A DNA stretch of 6,094 nt from Candidatus Roizmanbacteria bacterium CG10_big_fil_rev_8_21_14_0_10_45_7 (GTDB taxonomy: Bacteria; Patescibacteriota; Microgenomatia; UBA1406): assembly GCA_002793745.1 (NCBI GenBank), contig PFEE01000039.1, positions 1 to 6,094 of the forward strand. Reading direction: 5' to 3'. The translations under genes were made by a program, and so were the position numbers. Position 1 is the first letter of the stretch. Each line of letters starts with the position of its first letter. This document shows positions 1 to 5,617 of this stretch, piece by piece. A model generated the notes under the pieces. It was not told where the DNA came from, did not search any database, and was given only the letters and a program-made list of their open reading frames with translations.

Positions 1-1
1 C

Positions 2-940
2 AAGTACTCGTTTGAGGTGCTCATTAACGGCAAAACACTGCATACCTACGACCTAACCACCTTCTCAAATAATGATGTATTTGGCAACCAGCCTCCTCTT
101 TTTGGAAAGGTTGTACAAAAAAATCTTAAGCCATACGGTGACGTGTTAGTGCAATTGCGGTTTCCCGACATCAATAAAACCCAAACCTATACTGCTATTA
201 CGAATGCTTCAGGTAGCTGGATCATTGCTGTGCCCATTGTTAAATCCGACAAAGGAGAACTGAAGCAACTTGCACCTGATGACATGGTAGAATTGCGTTT
301 TACCGATGGCCAAAAAACAACATTACTACTTGCCACAGTGGGACAAACTGCACCATTGCGCACCGTTATTTTAGGACAACAATATAATCTCAATACGGAT
401 GATTCAGTGTTGGGGGAATATACACAAACCGCTACCAAGCTACAAAAAAATCTACAGATTCTATTTCCACAAGAAGGAGCAGGAGTGCCGTCGCGGTTTA
501 TTCGCGCCCGCGGCATTGCTCAACCCAATACCGCCATTACTATAGCCATCTCACCAGTCACCGGCACCACCGCAACGGTGCGATCAGATGAAACAGGCGC
601 CTGGTCCTATCAAAATGCACTGCCGCTGCGCGCCGGTGACTATACCCTCACTGCTTCATCCCTGGTTGAGCAGTCCTCTACCCTAGTTCACTTTACCGTC
701 ACCAAAGAAGGTGAACAGGTGCTGGGTGAAGCAACCGGATCGGCAACCATTACGCCGAGTATCTCACCTGACATCACCACAGTACCCAGCGTCACGCAGC
801 CTCAGGTGACTCAAATTCCCACACTGATGCCCGTCACCCCGAGCCCTGCCATTCCCAGCACCGGCAGCTTTAACAACCATATGCTCATTATCGCCGCATC
901 TGCCTTTAGCCTTTTAGGATTAGTTTTGTTACTATATTAG
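2..940 (+). CDS. Surface protein with Ig-like domains and C-terminal membrane segment (5' end outside window)
   Basis: The frame is open from base 2. A GTG at 17 could be a start, but the codons before it (KYSFE) continue smoothly into the protein and no ribosome binding site precedes it, so I read this as the C-terminal 312 residues of a longer protein. Counting from base 2, residues about 32-125 look like a beta-sandwich of the carboxypeptidase-regulatory or Ig type (FGKVV, then ITNASGSWIIAVP). Residues about 149-233 look like a bacterial Ig-like domain (ARGIAQPNTAITIAI, then SDETGAWSY and AGDYTLTA). A Pro/Thr/Ser linker follows, then IPSTG at 284-288 and a hydrophobic stretch (about 295-312) that ends the protein with no basic tail. 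By family resemblance this is an extracellular, membrane-anchored adhesion or envelope protein; the exact role is unknown. The next gene starts 2 bases after the stop, so the two are probably co-transcribed. Confidence 0.8.
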   Translation, partial: KYSFEVLINGKTLHTYDLTTFSNNDVFGNQPPLFGKVVQKNLKPYGDVLVQLRFPDINKTQTYTAITNASGSWIIAVPIVKSDKGELKQLAPDDMVELRFTDGQKTTLLLATVGQTAPLRTVILGQQYNLNTDDSVLGEYTQTATKLQKNLQILFPQEGAGVPSRFIRARGIAQPNTAITIAISPVTGTTATVRSDETGAWSYQNALPLRAGDYTLTASSLVEQSSTLVHFTVTKEGEQVLGEATGSATITPSISPDITTVPSVTQPQVTQIPTLMPVTPSPAIPSTGSFNNHMLIIAASAFSLLGLVLLLY

Positions 941-942
941 GT

Positions 943-1767
943 ATGAGTGGTATTGGAGTGCTTGCATTGCCTGCTGTTGCGCTGCTGATTACGACCGGAA
1001 TTTTCGTGTATCAGCTGAGACTGTATTTACGTGCACGGAAAAAAAACCAGAAGCCCAATATTCCTAATTTTAATATTGGGCCTTTACCAAGCCCTATTCC
1101 TGTTGCTCCCGTACCTCAGAAACACACCGAGAAAAAAATACCTCAACCGATTAAAAAAGCCAATACGACTTTTTACTACGCCGCCGCACTGGTCGGGGTG
1201 AGTCTGGTTATTGTTATGTTTGTAACCTTGTCGGATGAGCCGTTTACGTTTATTCCGCGGGCCAGCTCTCCCTCGCCTACGCTCGGGATTTCGCCGACTT
1301 TGTCGGCTCAATCCACACCAACTGGAAATTTAGGAACAAATCCCAGTCCGTCAAGCGTACCCATCAACTATGCGCTCACCCCCACTGTTTCAGGTTCTCC
1401 CACCATTGCTCCATCGGTAACGCAAGCCGGCGGTACACCTCAGCCAACCAAAACTCCCACTGCTGCGCCACCTACGACTACGCCTCGCCCCACTAAAGCA
1501 GCCAGTGCTTCTCCATCTCCAACGCCGACGCCAAAAACAATTGCCTATGTACCCAATGCGGTGCGTCCCTCATCTGTTTCAGCGATTTCGCCCACGCTTA
1601 CCCCAACAACCAGGCCTCAAATCACGACTACACCGGGAGTTAAAGTAACGGTCACTTCGGGCGTGACGGGCCAGGTAGGGGAGATACCGCAATCAGGCAT
1701 CATTAACCCCAGCCTGTTCCTTCTCCTTGCTGGCGGGTTCATTCTGTTCCTTGGATTCCTTTTTTAA
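943..1767 (+). CDS. Membrane protein with Pro/Ser/Thr-rich linker, unknown function
   Basis: I do not recognise a named family. The 274-residue product has a hydrophobic segment at 4-27, a basic stretch (LRLYLRARKKNQKPN, about 26-39), a proline-rich spacer, a second hydrophobic segment at about 77-95, and a roughly 140-residue low-complexity linker of Pro, Ser, Thr and Ala (about 107-246). It closes with IPQSG (248-252) and a terminal hydrophobic segment (256-274). The basic stretch suggests 28-76 is cytoplasmic, which would put the linker outside the cell, like a wall-spanning stalk. ATG 943 is chosen because it lies 2 bases after the previous stop and begins directly with a membrane segment; translational coupling is likely, as no Shine-Dalgarno site is visible. 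The C-terminal architecture matches that of the preceding gene. The last 75 bases overlap the 3' end of topA on the opposite strand. Confidence 0.72.
   Translation: MSGIGVLALPAVALLITTGIFVYQLRLYLRARKKNQKPNIPNFNIGPLPSPIPVAPVPQKHTEKKIPQPIKKANTTFYYAAALVGVSLVIVMFVTLSDEPFTFIPRASSPSPTLGISPTLSAQSTPTGNLGTNPSPSSVPINYALTPTVSGSPTIAPSVTQAGGTPQPTKTPTAAPPTTTPRPTKAASASPSPTPTPKTIAYVPNAVRPSSVSAISPTLTPTTRPQITTTPGVKVTVTSGVTGQVGEIPQSGIINPSLFLLLAGGFILFLGFLF
1053..1081. repeat. Perfect 10-bp inverted repeat inside the second surface gene
   Basis: GCCCAATATT at 1053-1062 is the exact reverse complement of AATATTGGGC at 1072-1081, with a 9-base AT-rich loop. It lies in the stretch encoding KPNIPNFNIGP. No T-run follows, so it does not look like an intrinsic terminator. 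It could be an mRNA hairpin, a protein-binding site, or a by-product of the two similar peptide units PNIP and FNIGP. Confidence 0.5.
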
Positions 1768-3771
1768 CCATAGGGTCGTATATTTACACGCAGGATATTG
1801 GTCACACGCATAAAAACGTCTGCGTTTTTTTGAAAACCGTACCACCAACTCACCTCGCGGCGAAGCGGGCTCACCCTTACCGCATTCAGGACACATTACG
1901 CCGGTCTTTTGTAAAAACTGTTTCGTAAATTTACAATCAGGAAATCCGGTGCACGCATAGAATTTACCAAAACGCGACATTTTAATAACTAACGGTTTAC
2001 TGCATTCCGGGCATTTCTCATCAGTGGTTTCCTCAACGCGGATTTTTTCAGTAAGTTTGGAGGCCGTTTCAAGCTGTTTGGCGAGAGACGCATAAAATAC
2101 GCCTATCATTTGCTTCCAATTTTCACTCCTTTGCGCAATCCTGTCAAGGTCTTCCTCCATATGGGCGGTAAACGTAACGTCAAATACCTGTGCAAATGAT
2201 TCGCTTAATACATCGCTTATTTTAGCCCCCAATTCCGTAGGTGCCAATGAACGCTCCTCCTTTTTTACATACTGCCGCTCCTGGATAAGCGACACAATAG
2301 GCGCGTAGGTTGAAGGGCGTCCTATTCCTCTTTTTTCAAGTGTTTTAATCAGTGTTGCTTCGGTATAGCGCGGCGGCGGCAGGGTTTGTTTCTCGGTATG
2401 GGTTAGCTGCGTTAATTGAGCTTTTTCTCCCTGTTTTATAGCCAGCGTGCGGGTATCTTTATGGTCTCCGTATAATTTCAGGAAGCCTAAGAATTCAACC
2501 TGTTCATGCTCTGCGGTAAACTGGTCACGTAATGCGCTCTCTACCACTATTTTTTGCCTGCGCACCTGCGCATCCTTCATCTGAGTGGCAATAGCGCGGG
2601 CGTAAATGGCGTTATACAGCTTTGCCGCCTCAGGTGCTAATTCCGCAATTACGCTCTGTTCTACATCGGTGGGCCGTATGGCCTCATGGGCTTCCTGTGC
2701 ATGACTGTTTTTATTTTTATACACGCGGTTGGTTTCATGCAAATAATCTGCACCGTAGGTGTTAGTCACCTGCGAGCGGGCGCGGCTAACAAATTCATCA
2801 GAAAGTGTTAAAGAATCGGTGCGGTGGTATGAAATATGCCCATTTTCGTACAACTTTTGGGCAATGCTCATGGTTCGTTTTGCGCTGTAGCCAAAGTTGG
2901 TTGACGCAAACTGCTGCAGTGTTGACGTAGTAAACGGCGGCTGCGGACTGCGCGCCACCACCTCTTCTTTTACCTCAGATATAACATACGTTTCCTTGTT
3001 AAGGCGCGATGATTCATCCTGAGCCATTTTTTCATCACTGATGTTTGAGACCCTGATCGAATAGCTTCCGTCAAATAGTTCATGCTTTTTGGTGGTAAAA
3101 AAAGGTTCACTTTTGAGCTTTTCAAGGTCGCATATCAACGACGGTACCGATCCCGCATTAAATTCAGCATTAAAGGTGAAATACTTCTGGGTGGCAAAGC
3201 CGTTACGCTCTTTTTCACGCTCCACCACAAAACGCAACGCGACTGTCTGTACCCGTCCGGCCGACAGCCACCGCTTTGAAAAACGGGTCCATAGGTAGGG
3301 AGATACTTTATACCCCACCAGGCGATCCAAAATACGCCGGGCTTGTTGTGCATGAAACAGGTGAATATTTACGTCCCGCGACTGCGTCAGTGCATGTTCA
3401 AGTGCCGACTGGGTAATTTCATGAAACACAATGCGCTTGATGACCGCTTTAGGTACTTTTTCCTTAATGAGCACCTCCAGATGATACGCAATGGCCTCGC
3501 CTTCGCGATCAGGATCTGTCGCGAGAATAACGGTTTTTGCTTTTTTAGCTTTGCTGATTAATTCACTTACCAGCTTCTGCTTTCCCTGCAGTACCTCATA
3601 GATAGGTTCAAAGTCATGTTCAACATCAACGCCCAGTTTTTTTGCGGGCAAATCACGCACATGGCCCATACTTGATACGATCTCAAAAGCCTTGTCATCG
3701 TGCTTGGCGCTGCCCATCAGTTTTCCGAAGGTACGCGCTTTGGTTGGTGATTCAACAATTAATAATTGCAT
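1693..3771 (-). CDS. topA: DNA topoisomerase I (type IA)
   Basis: This enzyme relaxes negatively supercoiled DNA by cutting one strand through a 5'-phosphotyrosine link and passing the other strand. The 692-residue product begins with a Toprim domain (LLIVESPTKA at 3-12 with Glu7; ATDPDREGEA at 84-93 with Asp86, Asp88, Glu90 for magnesium). SSMGHVRDLP at 33-42 and the LSAGRVQTVALR segment at 169-180 are family landmarks. The catalytic tyrosine is Tyr315 in GHISYHRTDS (311-320). Two four-cysteine zinc fingers follow at Cys587/590/607/613 and Cys627/630/656/662, then a charged tail. ATG 3771 is chosen because MQLLIVESPTKA is the usual N-terminus of the family; the frame stays open for 36 more codons, but those run into lepB and show no family similarity. 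The stop is TGA. The last 24 codons plus the stop overlap the convergent surface gene, beyond the last zinc ligand. Confidence 0.97.
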   Translation of the reverse strand: MQLLIVESPTKARTFGKLMGSAKHDDKAFEIVSSMGHVRDLPAKKLGVDVEHDFEPIYEVLQGKQKLVSELISKAKKAKTVILATDPDREGEAIAYHLEVLIKEKVPKAVIKRIVFHEITQSALEHALTQSRDVNIHLFHAQQARRILDRLVGYKVSPYLWTRFSKRWLSAGRVQTVALRFVVEREKERNGFATQKYFTFNAEFNAGSVPSLICDLEKLKSEPFFTTKKHELFDGSYSIRVSNISDEKMAQDESSRLNKETYVISEVKEEVVARSPQPPFTTSTLQQFASTNFGYSAKRTMSIAQKLYENGHISYHRTDSLTLSDEFVSRARSQVTNTYGADYLHETNRVYKNKNSHAQEAHEAIRPTDVEQSVIAELAPEAAKLYNAIYARAIATQMKDAQVRRQKIVVESALRDQFTAEHEQVEFLGFLKLYGDHKDTRTLAIKQGEKAQLTQLTHTEKQTLPPPRYTEATLIKTLEKRGIGRPSTYAPIVSLIQERQYVKKEERSLAPTELGAKISDVLSESFAQVFDVTFTAHMEEDLDRIAQRSENWKQMIGVFYASLAKQLETASKLTEKIRVEETTDEKCPECSKPLVIKMSRFGKFYACTGFPDCKFTKQFLQKTGVMCPECGKGEPASPRGELVVRFSKKRRRFYACDQYPACKYTTLWLKKESKEQNEPASKEKEQAGVNDA
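1806..1831 (+). terminator. Possible weak intrinsic terminator after the surface gene pair
   Basis: ACGCA (1806-1810) can pair with TGCGT (1821-1825), and a run of seven T (1825-1831) follows on the plus strand, about 40 bases after the stop of the second surface gene. CGCAG at 1789-1793 offers an alternative partner for CTGCG at 1820-1824. The site lies within the coding region of topA, near its second zinc finger. The stem is short, so this is tentative; the T-run is also the antisense of codons in topA. Confidence 0.28.
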
Positions 3772-3779
3772 AAAGACCC

Positions 3780-3785
3780 ATTGTA
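3780..3785 (-). promoter_or_regulatory. Predicted -10 box of topA
   Basis: On the minus strand this reads TACAAT and ends 8 bases before the topA ATG at 3771. At the usual distance the transcript would start at or next to the ATG, so the mRNA would be leaderless. Its best-placed -35 region is poor and overlaps the lepB -10 box. The box lies inside the rejected longer reading of topA, which supports the start at 3771. Confidence 0.55.
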
Positions 3786-3808
3786 CCATGTGACTCTTTG
3801 TATATAAT
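3781..3808 (+). promoter_or_regulatory. Predicted promoter of lepB
   Basis: A perfect TATAAT at 3803-3808 lies 6 bases before the lepB ATG. TTGTAC at 3781-3786, 16 bases upstream, is a weak -35 candidate (3 of 6 matches to consensus). The predicted start site falls at or just before the ATG, giving a leaderless mRNA. The -35 candidate overlaps the opposing -10 box of topA, so the two promoters are interlocked. Confidence 0.6.
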
Positions 3809-3814
3809 GGGTGT

Positions 3815-4435
3815 ATGTCAGAAATCGACAGTCGGTTATTGTTTAATGAAGATAATATTGAAGTAACAAAACCCCGCACCCCGGTAACACGGTTTGTTGA
3901 TTTTGCCTTTGATGTATTGCAGCAAATCGCATTGGGTGCTGCTTTTTTTGTTATTTTTTACATGTATATTATCTCACCCAACCAGGTGAAGGGCAGTTCC
4001 ATGTATCCTACGTTTCATGACAAGGAATATATTCTGACTGATAAAATCAGTTTTAAGCTGCGTGATTTGCATCGGGGAGAAGTCATTATTTTACAGTCGC
4101 CCGATAATCCTGATGTTGATTTTATTAAACGAGTGATTGCCCTGCCCGGTGAGCGCGTTAAAATACTTGACGGCAAGGTATATGTTAACGATACACAATT
4201 GCATGAGCCGTATATTGAAGTAGAAACGCCCACGTTTGCCAATGGATTCATACTCGAGGGCGAGGAAAAAACGGTACCTAACGGTAACTATTTTGTATTG
4301 GGAGACAACCGCCCAGGTTCAGCGGATTCGCGTGAATACGGCTTCATTCCCCATGATCATGTGATTGGCCGAGTCCTGTATCGTTACTTCCCTTTATCAC
4401 GGGCAGGTGCGATCAAAGATCCCCAGTACCCTTAG
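3815..4435 (+). CDS. lepB: Signal peptidase I
   Basis: This membrane-bound serine protease removes signal peptides from exported proteins on the outer face of the cytoplasmic membrane. The 206-residue product has a cytoplasmic N-terminus of about 35 residues, one membrane segment at about 37-54, then the catalytic domain outside. The nucleophile is Ser62 in VKGSSMYPTF (58-67) and the general base is Lys105 in DFIKRVIALPGERV (102-115); GDNRPGSADSR at 163-173 is the conserved box near the C-terminus. Spacing and length fit the single-membrane-segment, Gram-positive-like form of the S26A family. The ATG at 3815 is preferred because a perfect -10 box ends 6 bases upstream; no Shine-Dalgarno site is present. 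The gene is divergent from topA and meets the parB-like gene tail to tail, the two stop codons overlapping in CTTAG. Confidence 0.96.
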   Translation: MSEIDSRLLFNEDNIEVTKPRTPVTRFVDFAFDVLQQIALGAAFFVIFYMYIISPNQVKGSSMYPTFHDKEYILTDKISFKLRDLHRGEVIILQSPDNPDVDFIKRVIALPGERVKILDGKVYVNDTQLHEPYIEVETPTFANGFILEGEEKTVPNGNYFVLGDNRPGSADSREYGFIPHDHVIGRVLYRYFPLSRAGAIKDPQYP

Positions 4436-4962
4436 CCTAACAGCTTGCCTACCGCGGTGCGCAGTGCGCGAAATCCAATGATACTATAGGGGAATGATAG
4501 GGTAAGCATAATGTGATGCTGCCGGCGTGTAATGCGGGTATTAAGTTTCATCGTACTGGAAAGATGCTCTTCCAATTTTTTGAATTCCGGAGCAATTTTT
4601 CCGTACATGCGTTTCGTTTTGCGTTTAGCGTCAACCGCCTTCTCGGTACGCCGTACCGAATAGCCATAGCGCACCACATCCTCAAATAGCTCCAGCATAT
4701 CCTGCGAGTCGTCGAGTGTTGACAGTGCCCGGGCATGCCCCTCCGAAATCATATTGCCTACTACGGCATCTTTAACACTGTCGGGCAGATGCAGAAGACG
4801 CAAGTGATTGGATACATAACTAGGGCTTTTATGAATAATGGTTGCGATCTTTGATTTACTTAAGGTGTGCTCTTCAATGAGTTGGCCCATAATCTGAGCT
4901 CGCCGCAACGGATTGGTTGCCGGTTCTCGAATGGTTGCAATAAGATAGTCTAGGTTACTCAA
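4432..4962 (-). CDS. ParB/Spo0J-like DNA-binding protein lacking the N-terminal CTPase domain
   Basis: The 176-residue product aligns by eye with the middle and end of ParB/Spo0J. NPLRRAQIMGQLIEE (17-31) matches the linker helix, the helix-turn-helix spans about 34-60 (LSKSKIATIIHKSPSYVSNH), and ISEGHARAL at 72-80 is the hallmark after it. The C-terminal part (about 124-176, PEFKKLEEHLSS onward) resembles the Spo0J dimerisation domain. The usual first 100 or so residues, which bind CTP and carry the arginine-rich GERR-type box, are absent; rpmA occupies the DNA upstream on this strand. The start is a TTG at 4962 that overlaps the rpmA stop as TTGA, so translation is probably coupled to rpmA. 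Without CTP-driven clamping, classical spreading from parS is not expected; a simpler site-specific DNA-binding or regulatory role is more likely. That role is inferred, not shown. Confidence 0.85.
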   Translation of the reverse strand: MSNLDYLIATIREPATNPLRRAQIMGQLIEEHTLSKSKIATIIHKSPSYVSNHLRLLHLPDSVKDAVVGNMISEGHARALSTLDDSQDMLELFEDVVRYGYSVRRTEKAVDAKRKTKRMYGKIAPEFKKLEEHLSSTMKLNTRITRRQHHIMLTLSFPYSIIGFRALRTAVGKLLG

Positions 4963-5207
4963 GGTTGTACTGAAACCACGGTCTTGCCGTGATGGGTTGA
5001 ATACTGTACCTGTCCCGCGATACCCGCGTATAGCGTAAAATCTTTGGCACGCAAAACACCAGCTCCGGCCTTATAATTTGACCCGCGCTGTCGCACAATA
5101 ATCATGCCGACAGTAACATTCTGGCCGTGGTTTCGTTTTACGCCTAAACGCTTTGATATGGAATCTTTATTGATTCGCGCTGATCCTCCAGCCTTGGTAT
5201 GTGCCAT
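4959..5207 (-). CDS. rpmA: Large ribosomal subunit protein L27 (bL27)
   Basis: L27 sits in the large subunit, with its N-terminal tail reaching toward the peptidyl-transferase centre. The 82-residue product carries the expected landmarks: MAHTKAGGS at the N-terminus, DSISKRLGVKR at 15-25, and IIVRQRGSNY at 36-45. It lacks the cleavable N-terminal extension seen in Firmicutes L27. It follows rplU by 7 bases, the standard L21-L27 order. No good Shine-Dalgarno site precedes it (only AGAAG, directly next to the ATG), so coupling to rplU is likely. Its TGA stop overlaps the TTG start of the parB-like gene. Confidence 0.97.
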   Translation of the reverse strand: MAHTKAGGSARINKDSISKRLGVKRNHGQNVTVGMIIVRQRGSNYKAGAGVLRAKDFTLYAGIAGQVQYSTHHGKTVVSVQP

Positions 5208-5214
5208 CTTCTAT

Positions 5215-5541
5215 TTACTTACTTTTAACGGTAATGCCGGTAACTTCAATTTCAGTCAGCAGCGGTCTAAATCCACGTACTTTACGGTACCGTGATTTTG
5301 CCCGAAAGCGTGCAACGCGGATCTTATCGCCCCGCTTGGTAGCCACAATTTTGGCCTTAACAACCCCACCTTCAATATAGGGTTGTCCAATATTAAGCTT
5401 TTCTCCATCAATAATGGCCAGCACTTTGTCGAGTTTAATCTCCTGCGCTTCTTTGCCCTCAAGGCTGTCTACCACAATACGATCGCCCGAGGCAACCATA
5501 TATTGTTTACCACCAGTAAGGATAACCGCACGCTGTGTCAT
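5215..5541 (-). CDS. rplU: Large ribosomal subunit protein L21 (bL21)
   Basis: L21 binds 23S rRNA in the large subunit. The 108-residue product has the family pattern: AVILTGGKQYMVASGD near the N-terminus, LNIGQPYIEGGVVKAKI in the middle, and the basic RNA-binding stretch RVARFRAKSRYRKVRGFR at 75-92. ATG 5541 gives the normal family length and lies 9 bases after a -10 box. The frame remains open for 108 codons farther upstream, but that stretch is antisense to yvcK and unlike L21. It heads the operon rplU-rpmA-parB-like. Confidence 0.97.
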   Translation of the reverse strand: MTQRAVILTGGKQYMVASGDRIVVDSLEGKEAQEIKLDKVLAIIDGEKLNIGQPYIEGGVVKAKIVATKRGDKIRVARFRAKSRYRKVRGFRPLLTEIEVTGITVKSK

Positions 5542-5550
5542 AGAATGACT

Positions 5551-5579
5551 ATTGTATACTACCGCGTGTAAAATCGCAA
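5551..5579 (-). promoter_or_regulatory. Predicted promoter of the rplU-rpmA-parB-like operon
   Basis: On the minus strand TTGCGA (5579-5574) and TACAAT (5556-5551) are separated by exactly 17 bases, the best-formed promoter in the window. The -10 box ends 9 bases before the rplU ATG, so the predicted transcript has no or almost no leader. That leaves no room for a structured 5' leader of the kind that regulates ribosomal operons in other bacteria. Confidence 0.65.
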
Positions 5580-5604
5580 AGTTATTTGGGAAGGGCGCAT
5601 CTGC

Positions 5605-5610
5605 TACAAT
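5605..5610 (+). promoter_or_regulatory. Predicted -10 box of yvcK
   Basis: TACAAT ends 7 bases before the yvcK ATG at 5618 and is the same hexamer as used for rplU and topA. I see no convincing -35 at 16-18 bases; TTGGGA at 5586-5591 is too close. The predicted mRNA is leaderless. Confidence 0.5.
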
Positions 5611-5617
5611 ACCTACT

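Noticed and set aside
17..19. GTG as the true start of the first gene
   Set aside because: The frame is open to the window edge with plausible beta-strand residues before it and no ribosome binding site; a secreted protein would need a signal peptide, which is absent here.
187..516. Antisense open frame of 109 codons
   Set aside because: It is opposite a clear Ig-like coding region and its translation has no recognisable domain.
1293..1307. Six-base inverted repeat GCCGAC/GTCGGC
   Set aside because: Short, lies within the low-complexity linker, and has no T-run; expected by chance.
1260..1680. Thr/Pro/Ser-rich tract considered as a tandem DNA repeat
   Set aside because: The peptide is low complexity but the codons vary and there is no regular repeat unit.
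3082..3561. Several open frames of 65-72 codons within topA on both strands
   Set aside because: They lie inside a conserved part of topA and look like shadows of its codon pattern.
3772..3879. 36-codon N-terminal extension of topA
   Set aside because: It overlaps lepB, does not resemble TopA, and contains the predicted topA -10 box; the family start MQLLIVESPTKA begins at 3771.
4451..4469. GC-rich palindromes ACCGCGGT and GCGC-AGT-GCGC just after lepB
   Set aside because: Considered as a lepB terminator, but there is no T-run, and the region encodes the C-terminus of the parB-like protein.
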